Assembly (NCBI RefSeq): GCF_005938385.1
Contig: NZ_VCRA01000006.1
Location: 310,001 to 374,000 of the forward strand
DNA: 64,000 nucleotides
Direction: 5' to 3'
Source of the DNA: Paenibacillus mesophilus
GTDB taxonomy: Bacteria; Bacillota; Bacilli; Paenibacillales; NBRC-103111
Shown: positions 36,757-44,679 of the stretch, one piece after another
Position numbering within the stretch: position 1 is the first letter of the stretch
Layout of the letters: every line of letters begins with the position of its first letter
Position numbers and translations under genes: made by a program
The notes under the pieces: generated by a model
What the model was told of the DNA's origin: nothing
Database searches by the model: none
What the model saw: only the letters and a program-made list of their open reading frames with translations

Positions 36757-37752
36757 TTATGCCAAAACGCTCATTTGTTCTTCTTTCACTTCGCCTTCCA
36801 GCTTCTCCCCAGCCAGAAGCCGCTTCACCTCGTCGATCGCGAACTGTCCGATACGCTTGATTCCGTTATTAACCGCTCCTGCGATATGCGGGATCAAGAT
36901 GCAATTCGGCAAGCTGCGGAAAGGATGGTCGGGAGCCGGAGGCTCGGGATCGGTTACGTCGAGGCAGGCGAACAGCCTGCCTTTCCGGAGCTCCTCGACT
37001 AGCGCCGCTTCATCCACGATCGATCCGCGCGCCGTATTGATCAGAATCGCATCGTCCTTCATCAAGGCGAGCCGGTCGCGATTGAACATCTTATACGTCC
37101 CGGGAATCGACGGAGCGTGAATGGAAACGACGTCGCTCATCGTCAGCACCTGCTCCAGATCGGCCTTGATCACGCCGAGCTCCACCGCTTGTGCGGCCGT
37201 TAGAACAGGGTCGAACACCATAATGGTCACATCGAAGTTGCGGAGCAGGCGGATGTAATGTCTGCCGGCCTGGCCGGCTCCGATGACGCCGACCGTAATC
37301 TGGTACAGCTCGCGGATCCGGTCTTTGCCTGCGTTCCATCCCCCGTTCCGGGTCGTTTGCGACAGCTCCCACATGTTCTTGAGCGAGGTGATCGTCAGTC
37401 CGAGAGCGGTCTCGGCGACGCCTCTGCCGAGCGGACCGTTCCCGCTGGAAACGCGTACGCCCCGTGCCCACAGCTCCGGCGTCACGATGCCTTTGACGGT
37501 TCCGGCGGCATGGATAACCGCCTGTAACCGCGGAGCTTGATCCAAAATGTCCTGCGTCAGTTTGGAGCATCCCCATGAGGTGATAGCGAAGTCGGCCCCT
37601 TCGATCACTTCCTTCAGCGTGTCCGGCGAAGGCGAACCTTCCTTAACGTTTCGCACAACGGTACCGATCGCCTCAAGCTGCTTCCAATGCGAATCGCCAA
37701 AGACTCGTTCTTGTATTTTCGGTTCCGGCAGTATGGCTATTTTGACTCCCAT
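36757..37752 (-). CDS. D-isomer-specific 2-hydroxyacid dehydrogenase
   Basis: 331 residues; ATG at 37752 has GGAGA 8 nt upstream. NAD-binding motif GVIGAGQAGRHYIRLL lies near residue 145. The catalytic triad is in place: Arg in NTARGSIVDE, Glu in DVTDPEPP, His in IPHIAGA. It reduces or oxidises 2-hydroxy acids with NAD(H). Cotranscription with the binding protein 43 nt upstream suggests it acts on a sugar-derived acid (inference). Confidence 0.93.
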   Translation of the reverse strand: MGVKIAILPEPKIQERVFGDSHWKQLEAIGTVVRNVKEGSPSPDTLKEVIEGADFAITSWGCSKLTQDILDQAPRLQAVIHAAGTVKGIVTPELWARGVRVSSGNGPLGRGVAETALGLTITSLKNMWELSQTTRNGGWNAGKDRIRELYQITVGVIGAGQAGRHYIRLLRNFDVTIMVFDPVLTAAQAVELGVIKADLEQVLTMSDVVSIHAPSIPGTYKMFNRDRLALMKDDAILINTARGSIVDEAALVEELRKGRLFACLDVTDPEPPAPDHPFRSLPNCILIPHIAGAVNNGIKRIGQFAIDEVKRLLAGEKLEGEVKEEQMSVLA

Positions 37753-37795
37753 GCTCTCTCTCCATCTCCTGTCTGTACGGCTTGCAGGCTGTAAT

Positions 37796-39124
37796 TTATT
37801 GCTTGCTCTTCTGCTCGGCAATTGCGGCCTTCAGCTTCTCGTCGATCTCGCGCAGTGCCGTATTGATGTCCTTCTTGCCTTGGGCCACCTCGATGAAGGC
37901 GTTTCCGACAAGGTTTTGTTGTGTTGCGCCCGGCACGTCCGTCAGTCCGGTTTTGCGCTTCGGCGTATAGTTGGCCGGCTTGTAGACGTTGATCGCATTC
38001 ATGTTTTTCTTGCTGTAGATCGGGTGGGACTGACCGAGAGCTTTCGCGATATCCGTATTGTTCAGCGTAGTAGGCATGCCTCGCTTCGAGTCGGCCAGCT
38101 GCATTTCGTCGGACAGCATCGCCATGATCATCTCGAATGCCTCGTCCTTATGCTTGCTCGTGTTCGTAATCGACCAATAAGCCGGTCCGCGCTGCGGCAT
38201 CAGGTTCGGGCCGTCTTTGAACTTCGGATACGACACCAGATCCCAGTTCACTTCAGGCGGAATAACGAGATAGACGTTGTGCTGGTTCGTCATCATCGCA
38301 ACCTTGCCGCCGCTGAATGCCTTATCTTCTTCCCCGCTCGTATTCATAATCGTATTGTTCGGAATTTGGTAGAACCGAAGCAGGTTCTGGAACAGCGGGC
38401 TCCACTTGCTCTGGTCAAACATTTGATCCGCATTCGGATCGAGAATCGGCAAGGAGAGTACATTGTCGCGCAGCGTGTTGACCGGGTTGGAGCTGAAGCC
38501 GCGATAGGTGATGCCGCCGTCCACGCGGGTCATCTTCTTGGCCAGCTCGAGCAGCTCATCCCACGTCATGCCGTCCTTCGGATACGGTACGCCGAATTTG
38601 TCGAAGATGTCCTTGTTATAATAAAGCGCTTGCGGGAAATACGGCGGTACCGGCAAACCGTACAGAGCCCCCGAACGGCCGGCCTCCATAATTTCGTCGA
38701 TAAATACTTTATTGAAGCGGGTCGTATCATACTTGTACTTCTTAACCATCTCGTTCAGGTCGTACCCGAGCTTGAAGTCGAGATACCCGGTTATAAGCGA
38801 CGGAACGTCGGTACGGATAATATCGGGTATTTTGCCGGAAGCGACCAGATCGGCCAACGTCTGACCTTTCCCGCTCAAAATATATTCGATCGTCACATGC
38901 GGGAACTTCTGCTTCAGCATTTCGCTGAACCGTTCGTTGAACTCCTTCTCCGCGACTCCCACCGTGAAGATCGTCATCGTATATGGATCTTTCGGCTTGT
39001 TGTCCGCCGCCTTCTTGTCCGTCGTACCCGCCGATCCCGTGCTGTTGCTTCCTTGACCGCCGCAGGCCGTAACCAGAACGGAAGTCATCAAGGTCAGAGC
39101 CACCAATTTGCTTTTTATTTTCAT
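37796..39124 (-). CDS. ABC sugar-binding lipoprotein (orphan, no permease)
   Basis: 442 residues. The signal peptide ends with lipobox VTAC at about residue 21. The motif FDKFGVPYPKDGMTWDELLELAKKMTRVDGGITYRGF and the tail KDINTALREIDEKLKAA mark the approximately 440-residue paralogous family repeated in this window. ATG follows GATGGGGGAAAGCTGCG. It is expressed from a strong promoter with an internal cre-like site at 39310-39338 and a leader of about 180 nt. Operon with the 2-hydroxyacid dehydrogenase. No permease is nearby, so it may feed one of the other importers. Confidence 0.92.
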   Translation of the reverse strand: MKIKSKLVALTLMTSVLVTACGGQGSNSTGSAGTTDKKAADNKPKDPYTMTIFTVGVAEKEFNERFSEMLKQKFPHVTIEYILSGKGQTLADLVASGKIPDIIRTDVPSLITGYLDFKLGYDLNEMVKKYKYDTTRFNKVFIDEIMEAGRSGALYGLPVPPYFPQALYYNKDIFDKFGVPYPKDGMTWDELLELAKKMTRVDGGITYRGFSSNPVNTLRDNVLSLPILDPNADQMFDQSKWSPLFQNLLRFYQIPNNTIMNTSGEEDKAFSGGKVAMMTNQHNVYLVIPPEVNWDLVSYPKFKDGPNLMPQRGPAYWSITNTSKHKDEAFEMIMAMLSDEMQLADSKRGMPTTLNNTDIAKALGQSHPIYSKKNMNAINVYKPANYTPKRKTGLTDVPGATQQNLVGNAFIEVAQGKKDINTALREIDEKLKAAIAEQKSKQ

Positions 39125-39545
39125 CGCAGCTTTCCCCCATCTTATTTTTTATTTACATGCTCATATATTCATATAAATTGTTCGTCCGTATACGAAGCCC
39201 GGACTACCGTTCGCGCTTGTCGCCCATCTACCTCCCTCCGGTTCCTGTTCCTACGGATGCCGCTGTCGACGGCTTGGTTTCTTCGTGGTTCCCAATATGC
39301 TTCATCTTCATTTTAGAAAGCGCTTCATTTTTTGTCAACTGGTTTATTGCCATTATTCAACAAAGTTTGCCGCCGATTTTATTCAATAAAGCCGAAAAAC
39401 ATTGATGTATAAGGATTTTACGCCGTAAAATCAAATTTATGCACAGGTTGTCAGACAAGGTCGGACAAATTCGTGGTTTCCTATTGGAAAAATAAGGGGA
39501 ACCACATCCGGGCTTTTCAACGGTTATTTCCTGTGGTTCCGAAGG
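39125..39545 (-). promoter_or_regulatory. Long leader and upstream region, copy A of a duplicated control segment
   Basis: About 420 nt that align throughout with 40987-41405 (copy B). The shared parts, in minus-strand order from upstream, are: an inverted pair of GTGGTTCC-like boxes (39473-39505), the promoter 39310-39338, a stem GTCCG ... CGGAC in the leader, and the ribosome-binding segment GATGGGGGAAAGCTGCG-ATG. Another GTGGTTCC box at 39285-39292 lies just after the expected transcription start. The gap contains no gene; the rest, 39559-39591, is a terminator. Confidence 0.75.
39310..39338 (-). promoter_or_regulatory. Sigma-A promoter with cre-like site in the spacer (copy A)
   Basis: On the minus strand TTGACA (39338-39333), 17-nt spacer, TAAAAT (39315-39310). 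The spacer holds AGAAAGCGCTTCAT on the plus strand, which matches 12 of 14 positions of the CcpA cre consensus TGWAARCGYTWNCW. Carbon catabolite repression of the binding protein at 39124 is likely. Confidence 0.75.
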
Positions 39546-39558
39546 CCCCTTTCCGAGT

Positions 39559-39591
39559 AAAATAAAAGACTGTCGAGAAAACTCGACAGTC
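39559..39591 (-). terminator. Intrinsic terminator of the binding-protein gene at 39629
   Basis: On the minus strand GACTGTCGAG-TTTT-CTCGACAGTC (perfect 10 bp) is followed by TTTTATTTT. A smaller hairpin AGAGTC/GACTCT directly precedes it after the stop codon. Confidence 0.92.
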
Positions 39592-39628
39592 TGCAAGAGT
39601 CTCCAACGACTCTTTCTTATTACGGGGA

Positions 39629-40957
39629 TTACTGACCGGATTTCAACTTCTCAATTTCCTTCACGGCATTTTCATCAGCCATCCGCAAAGTTGTATTGAT
39701 GTCAAGCTGGCCTTTGCCGAGCTGATACCAGAGCTTTTCAAGCTGGTTGTTCGTAATCGCTTGATAAGGCGATTGCTGGAATGGAGCAGCCGGTTTGTTT
39801 TTCGTCAATGCCTTCAGGTTTTTCCCCGCCAGATTCGGATTGTCTTGTCCGAAGGCATCTTTTGCCGATTGCGTTTTGATGACCGGCAGTCCCAGCGCTT
39901 TTTTGGCAATCTCGGTTTGATATTCGTCGCTGGTCATGTAGGCGATGATTTCAAAAGCTTGCTCCTTATGTTTACTGATGCTGGGTATGTAAGCCAAGTT
40001 GAGCGAAGCCTGCGAACCGATACCGCGAAGATTGCCGAATTCCGGCAAGGTGACCAAATCCCAATTCACTTGCTGCGGTGTTCCGGGAACCGTGGCGGCA
40101 TACATAGCCGCTACTTTTGAAGTATAGAACAGGTTGTTGATTCCGCCGAAGCTGCCTTCCAACAATGCATTGCCCGGAATTTCGTAGAAACGGTTTATAT
40201 TCTTGACATACTGCGACCAACGCTCATCGGAAGAAAATAACGGCTTATCCGTTTTCGGATCGGCAAATCCGAGGGACATTTGGTTCTGCCAAGCGATGCT
40301 GTAAGATTGTGTAATGAAGCCTCTGTATTGCGTTTCTCCGTCTTTCCGAGTGACTCGCTTCGCAAGCTCGTAAGCTTGGTCCCATGTCATTCCGTCCGTA
40401 GGATAGGGAACAGCAAATTTATCGAAAATGTCTTTATTATACAAAAGGGACATAACATTCATCCGCAAAGGCAAAGCATTAATTTCGCCATTTGGAGAAA
40501 GGGCTTTCACGGCTTCTAGCGTACTAGGCTCAAGACGGTTCAAATCATAGCCACTTCTCTTGATCATGTCCGTCATGTCGTACTGAAATTTAAACGGCGT
40601 AATGTATCGGTAATGGTTCGTATCGCCGTTCAAGAAAATATCGATCGGCTCTTGTGCAGCAAGCAAATTGGATAGATTGCCCGCCACGTTTGTATCCGGG
40701 GAATTGATAACTTTTAAAGTAACATGCGGAAATTTCTTGGCGATCGAATTTCCATACTGTTCCATGAACGTAGCCGTATCACCTGCGTACGGCAAATAGA
40801 AGCTGATGGTAACAGGTTCTTTCGGTGTTACCCAAGCCTTCGCCGCCGACTCCGCGGCTTGACCGGATTTGCTGTCTTGCCCCCCGCCGCACCCGGCCAA
40901 AATACTGACTCCCGCTGTCGCAAGCACCAACAACTTCAACATCCTCTTTTTATCCAA
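39629..40957 (-). CDS. ABC sugar-binding lipoprotein (orphan, no permease)
   Basis: 442 residues. TTG at 40957 is used; it gives the signal peptide with lipobox LAGC at about residue 22. It has FDKFAVPYPTDGMTWDQAYELAKRVTRKDGETQYRGF and the tail LDINTTLRMADENAVKEIE of the approximately 440-residue family. It stands as its own transcription unit with promoter (41172-41200) and terminator (39559-39591). The control region is a diverged duplicate of the one before the gene at 39124, but the start has moved: the ancestral ribosome-binding site now opens a 12-codon upstream ORF whose stop overlaps this TTG. Confidence 0.9.
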   Translation of the reverse strand: MDKKRMLKLLVLATAGVSILAGCGGGQDSKSGQAAESAAKAWVTPKEPVTISFYLPYAGDTATFMEQYGNSIAKKFPHVTLKVINSPDTNVAGNLSNLLAAQEPIDIFLNGDTNHYRYITPFKFQYDMTDMIKRSGYDLNRLEPSTLEAVKALSPNGEINALPLRMNVMSLLYNKDIFDKFAVPYPTDGMTWDQAYELAKRVTRKDGETQYRGFITQSYSIAWQNQMSLGFADPKTDKPLFSSDERWSQYVKNINRFYEIPGNALLEGSFGGINNLFYTSKVAAMYAATVPGTPQQVNWDLVTLPEFGNLRGIGSQASLNLAYIPSISKHKEQAFEIIAYMTSDEYQTEIAKKALGLPVIKTQSAKDAFGQDNPNLAGKNLKALTKNKPAAPFQQSPYQAITNNQLEKLWYQLGKGQLDINTTLRMADENAVKEIEKLKSGQ

Positions 40958-40988
40958 AACATTTCATCCTCTCTGTACTTATATGCAT
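40950..40988 (-). CDS. 12-codon upstream ORF overlapping the lipoprotein start
   Basis: GATGGGGGAAAGCTGCG precedes an ATG that encodes MHISTERMKCFG, ending in TAA. The stop region overlaps the TTG start of the binding protein (40957) in the -1 frame relation TTTTGGATAA. In copy A the same ribosome-binding site and ATG start the lipoprotein itself. Here the short ORF would couple or attenuate translation of the lipoprotein. Real translation is inferred only from the ribosome-binding site and the comparison. Confidence 0.4.
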   Translation of the reverse strand: MHISTERMKCFG

Positions 40989-41405
40989 CGCAGCTTTCCC
41001 CCATCTAGTTCCGTCAATTACATGCTCATATATTCATATAAAATATATGTCCGTATACGAATCACGGACTGCCGTTCGCGCTTGCCGCCGTCCGCCTCCT
41101 CTCCGGAACTGTTCCCACGGATGCCACTTTCGACCGATTGATTCCCGTGTGATTCCTATACTCTCCTATTCATTTTAGAAACCGCTTCATTCTTTGTCAA
41201 CTGGTTTATTACCATAATCCATTAAAGTTCGCCGCGGTATATACTAAAAACAGCATTAAAACGTTGATACACAAGGGTTTCACGCCATATAAACAAAAAA
41301 TACACCCTGTTTTCAGAAACATCAGTTTGAATTTGTGGTTCCTAACTTGAATCGCAATAGGGAACCACGTTTGCCCTCTAATCAGCTTTTCCCTGCGGTT
41401 CCGAT
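40987..41405 (-). promoter_or_regulatory. Long leader and upstream region, copy B of a duplicated control segment
   Basis: Homologous over about 420 nt to 39123-39545. Conserved blocks include CATGCTCATATATTCATATAAA, the GTCCG ... CGGAC stem, the promoter and the inverted GTGGTTCC (41335-41342) / GGAACCAC (41361-41368) pair. A short potential leader peptide of copy A (ATG after GGAGGGAGGTAG) is lost here, because ATG is ACG, so that peptide is not conserved. No gene lies in the gap up to the TetR promoter. Confidence 0.75.
41172..41200 (-). promoter_or_regulatory. Sigma-A promoter with degenerate cre-like spacer (copy B)
   Basis: On the minus strand TTGACA (41200-41195), 17-nt spacer, TAAAAT (41177-41172), exactly as in copy A. 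The cre-like core has changed from AAAGCGCTT to AAACCGCTT, so the palindrome is weakened. Confidence 0.7.
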
Positions 41406-41454
41406 CAAGCCCCTCAGCCGTCCCTCAGCCGTTTTTGAACCGAACTTAATCCCC

Positions 41455-41501
41455 TTTACTTTCCCAAAAGGCCCCTTTATAATACTAACTAATTAGTTAG
41501 T
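41455..41501 (+). promoter_or_regulatory. Promoter and 18-bp palindromic operator of the TetR gene
   Basis: TTTACT (41455-41460), 17-nt spacer, TATAAT (41478-41483). Directly adjoining is the perfect palindrome ACTAACTAATTAGTTAGT (41484-41501), placed over the transcription start. This is a typical site for autorepression by the TetR-family protein encoded next. Confidence 0.8.
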
Positions 41502-41524
41502 TAGTTATGTGCGAGGTGAAAGCC

Positions 41525-42103
41525 ATGGTCTCAATCAAAGGAGAGACAAGCCGAAACAAGCTGATCGCTTCCGCCGAGGAGCTGTTTGCTCTCAAAGGCG
41601 TTCATGCCACGACCGTCAGCCAAATCGTGGCCCGAGCCGGCATGACTCAAGCGGCCTTCTACTTGTATTTCAAAAGCAAGGATGAGTTGGTCCGGGAACT
41701 GCTGGATGCCTTCGAACGCCGGCTTGCCGTATTCACGGACGCGGGACGTCATGTGCGCGGTCTTCCGGAAGGAGAGATCGAGGATTACGTCATCCGAACG
41801 TTTACCGGTCTGTTTACGCTGCTGGGCGAGAATACGAATTTGACGAGGCTCGCCTTACAGGGAACCGATCAGAGCGAGAAGCTTAGGGAGCACATCGTAA
41901 GCAGGATCGCCGACAATATGCGGAACAACCAACTGTCGGGCATCGTCCATGCGGAGGTGGAGCCGGTATTGGCCGCCGAATCGGTCGTCGCTTCGGTTGA
42001 ACGGCTCGTCTACCGTTACATCCATACCGGCGAGAAAACGGCGGAGCAGTTGGGCCGGCAGGCGGTTCAGCTGTTTTTGCGGGGCATCTTGATTCATCGT
42101 TAG
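41525..42103 (+). CDS. TetR-family transcriptional repressor
   Basis: 192 residues; ATG at 41525 has GAGGTG 8 nt upstream. Helix-turn-helix at about 8-55: LIASAEELFALKGVHATTVSQIVARAGMTQAAFYLYFKSKDELVRELL. The C-terminal helical ligand domain is unassigned. It presumably binds the palindrome in its own promoter and controls the following membrane-protein gene, which overlaps its ribosome-binding site with the TetR stop (TAGGAG). Confidence 0.92.
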   Translation: MVSIKGETSRNKLIASAEELFALKGVHATTVSQIVARAGMTQAAFYLYFKSKDELVRELLDAFERRLAVFTDAGRHVRGLPEGEIEDYVIRTFTGLFTLLGENTNLTRLALQGTDQSEKLREHIVSRIADNMRNNQLSGIVHAEVEPVLAAESVVASVERLVYRYIHTGEKTAEQLGRQAVQLFLRGILIHR

Positions 42104-42116
42104 GAGCGTGGTTTCG

Positions 42117-42659
42117 TTGCTGCTGGAAACGTTGCACTCCCATATTCCTATTTTGAGCCTGCTGTGGCTCTTCCCTGTCCTCTTCATGTTTCACGATTTC
42201 GAGGAAATATTGACGGTCGAGAACTGGTCCGGAACTAACGGCGACCGCATCATGGGCAGGCTCCCTCCGTTCGCCCGTAAACTGTACGGTTCATCCTTCC
42301 GGATGAACACGCGGCAATTCGCCGCGGACGTGCTCTGGGTTTACTCGATCATCGTAGCCGTAACCGTTGTGGCGGTGTTCTTTTCCTTCTACCTGCCCTA
42401 TTTGGCGGTGCTTGCCGTATTCTTTCTGCACGTATTCACGCATGTCGGTCAATCGCTCTATTTGAGAATGTATACTCCGGGTGTCGTTACTGCGGTACTG
42501 CTTGCTTTGCCCTACTCCCTCTATGCTTATTATCGCCTACTGTCCGAACGGATCATCGATTCGGGGGATATTGCCGCCAGCATGTCGGTTGTGCTTGTAC
42601 TCGCTCCGGTCGCCCTGCTGCTGTTAGTGAAGGGAAGACAGCGGCAAAACGTCTCTTGA
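42117..42659 (+). CDS. HXXEE-domain membrane protein
   Basis: About 180 residues with five or six hydrophobic segments. The first membrane helix carries HDFEEI, the motif that names the HXXEE family, followed by FFLHVFTHVGQSLYLRMYTPGVVTA, the second conserved His-rich segment. Family function is unknown; the His and Glu residues suggest a metal-dependent membrane activity. The start is either TTG at 42117 (AGGAG 10 nt upstream) or GTG at 42108 (too close to AGGAG). Paired with a TetR repressor, as many efflux or stress membrane proteins are. Confidence 0.8.
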   Translation: MLLETLHSHIPILSLLWLFPVLFMFHDFEEILTVENWSGTNGDRIMGRLPPFARKLYGSSFRMNTRQFAADVLWVYSIIVAVTVVAVFFSFYLPYLAVLAVFFLHVFTHVGQSLYLRMYTPGVVTAVLLALPYSLYAYYRLLSERIIDSGDIAASMSVVLVLAPVALLLLVKGRQRQNVS

Positions 42660-42717
42660 TGACGCGGCAGATGCACATGCTGCCCCCGGATATCCTGATT
42701 AAAGGTGGTGCCGGCCG

Positions 42718-43518
42718 ATGGATCCATCCGAATCCAACCTGCTCTATGCTGGATACTCCAGACATTCCGAGCCCTACTACGCCAATTTCAAGAAAGGGTT
42801 AAAGTTTTATTTATTTCGTCTGCAGCTCGAAGGCAGCTGCATGGCATGGATCGATGACCAATACACGCCTATTGTTCCAGGCGATTTGCTGCTGTATGGA
42901 CCGGGCGAAGCGTACGAGCTGCAGATCGAACCTCGCCAAGGAGGCAAACGCTCGATCAGCGCCGATCTTTATTTCGTCTGCACGGGCAGGAAAATTGACG
43001 AGTGGTGGCGACGCGGCTTGTTCCCCACCAAAGTGAACATCTCCTCGGACGATGGACTTATCAATCTATGGAGGCACATCGTCTCCGAGAAACGAAAGCA
43101 CCCCGGAATGAGCTCGGAGCTGCTCAATGCTTTGGCTTGGTCGCTATGTCTTTCCATCGAGCAGGCTGTGAACGAGAAGGTGAAGGAGAAGGAAGGGAAA
43201 GAAGCGTTTATCGCTTACCGGATCAAGCAATATATCGAGAAAAACGCGACGGAGCCGCTCACCCTCGAGATCATATCCAGAAACGCCGGCTTAAGCGTTT
43301 CGAGAGCCTGTCATCTCTTCAAGGCTACCTTCGGCCAGTCCATGATGGATTACTGTATCGATATCCGAATGTCCGTGGCTCGCGAATATATATTGTACAG
43401 CAGCTTGCCGCTGGAGAGGATCGCGGAGTTGGCCGGCTTCCGGACGTATCCGTATTTTTGCCGCACCTTCCGCACGCGTTTCGGGATGTCGCCGAAGCAG
43501 TATCGGCTGTCGAAATGA
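42718..43518 (+). CDS. AraC-family transcriptional regulator (soluble)
   Basis: 266 residues, ATG with AAGGTGG upstream. The N-terminal cupin-like arabinose-binding domain (about 1-150) includes GSCMAWIDDQYTPIVPGDLLLYGPGEAYEL. Two helix-turn-helix motifs follow at about 170-262 (LEIISRNAGLSVSRACHLFKATFGQS; IAELAGFRTYPYFCRTFRTRFGMSPKQYR). It lies between the TetR/HXXEE pair and the convergent Gfo/Idh gene. A role in controlling the nearby orphan binding-protein genes is an inference from position. Confidence 0.92.
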   Translation: MDPSESNLLYAGYSRHSEPYYANFKKGLKFYLFRLQLEGSCMAWIDDQYTPIVPGDLLLYGPGEAYELQIEPRQGGKRSISADLYFVCTGRKIDEWWRRGLFPTKVNISSDDGLINLWRHIVSEKRKHPGMSSELLNALAWSLCLSIEQAVNEKVKEKEGKEAFIAYRIKQYIEKNATEPLTLEIISRNAGLSVSRACHLFKATFGQSMMDYCIDIRMSVAREYILYSSLPLERIAELAGFRTYPYFCRTFRTRFGMSPKQYRLSK

Positions 43519-43617
43519 CGCGCCGCGAAAGCAGCCCAAGGAAGACCGCGTATCGTTGCCCCCCGGCACGATTACGAGGTCTTCCTCAGTTATGGTTTCT
43601 TTTCCGGCTGCTTCACG

Positions 43618-44679
43618 CTACAGTCTTACCTCGCGCCCGGTTTGGGCCGATTCGTAAATGGCGCTTAATATTTTGATCATGTCGACACCTTGCTCCGGGG
43701 TAAGGATCGGCTTGGCGCCATGGACAATACAGTCGATAAAATGCTTCAAATGCGCCCCATGCGGGGACTCATTCGATTTGCCCAGGACGGGAGTCACATT
43801 ACACAGCTGTCCGGCGGTTTCCGTAAAAATTTGCAGCTCTCCTCTTCGGATGCTCGAGCCTGCCTTTGTACCGCGAAGCTCCACGAAATTCATTTCTTCC
43901 CCGATATTCGAAGCCCAGCTGAATTCGATTTGCAGCGTTGCCCCGTTTTCGAAGCGGATAAATCCGGTAGCCAAATCCTCGACGTCGAAGGTGCCGCCCT
44001 CCTGCTTATCGCCGAAGACGCTATGGACGGAATCGGATAATTCGTTATTCGCAAATTTGGTGTACGTTGCCCCCGATACGGCTACCGGCCGCGGATTGCC
44101 CATAAGCCATACGGCAAGATCGATCATATGCACCCCAAGGTCGATCAGCGGTCCTCCTCCCGAGAGCTCCTTGGTTGTAAACCATCCGCCTTTTCCCGGG
44201 ATGCCTCGCCTGCGAATCCATCCGCAGCGGCCGGTATAAATCTCCCCCATGCCGCCTTGGTCAATATACGTCTTCAAGTATCGGGACGATGGCGTAAAGC
44301 GGTTATTCCTCATCGCCATCAGCACTTTTCCGCTTTGCTTGGCCGCATCGGCCATCTTCTGCGCTTCCTCCGGGCTGACCGCATCCGGCTTCTCCGTGAA
44401 CACGTGCTTGCCCGCCTGTAGTGCCGCTATGGCGACCTCGGAATGAAACCGGTTCGGCGTACAAATATCGACGGCATCGATATCCTTCTGCTGCAGCAAT
44501 TCCCTGTAATCGGTGTACACCCGATCTATGCCGATTTCTTGCGCGATTTTCTCCGCTCTTTCCCGGTTGATGTCGCACACGGCAGCAAGCTCCACTTCGG
44601 GATGCTCCAGCAGCGGCTTCAAATGCGCTCCCCGAAAAATAGCGCCGGTGCCGACGATACCCAGCTTTACTTTGCTCAT
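43618..44679 (-). CDS. Gfo/Idh/MocA-family oxidoreductase
   Basis: 353 residues from the ATG at 44679. NAD(P)-binding LGIVGTGAIFRGAHLKPLL, the lysine motif FTEKPDAVSPEEAQK and the catalytic-domain segment GGGPLIDLGVHMIDLAVWLMG (Asp and His as expected) are present. The ATG overlaps the ancestral stop of the FAD oxidoreductase (ATGA). Because that upstream gene carries a one-base shift, the two now form one uninterrupted 807-codon frame (see findings). Probable function: oxidation or epimerisation of a sugar or cyclitol taken up by the SBP of this operon. Confidence 0.9.
   Translation of the reverse strand: MSKVKLGIVGTGAIFRGAHLKPLLEHPEVELAAVCDINRERAEKIAQEIGIDRVYTDYRELLQQKDIDAVDICTPNRFHSEVAIAALQAGKHVFTEKPDAVSPEEAQKMADAAKQSGKVLMAMRNNRFTPSSRYLKTYIDQGGMGEIYTGRCGWIRRRGIPGKGGWFTTKELSGGGPLIDLGVHMIDLAVWLMGNPRPVAVSGATYTKFANNELSDSVHSVFGDKQEGGTFDVEDLATGFIRFENGATLQIEFSWASNIGEEMNFVELRGTKAGSSIRRGELQIFTETAGQLCNVTPVLGKSNESPHGAHLKHFIDCIVHGAKPILTPEQGVDMIKILSAIYESAQTGREVRL

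Noticed and set aside
39190..39240. Seven-codon leader peptide (ATG after GGAGGGAGGTAG) in control copy A
   Set aside because: The start codon is ACG in copy B and the frame is not kept, so it is probably not functional.
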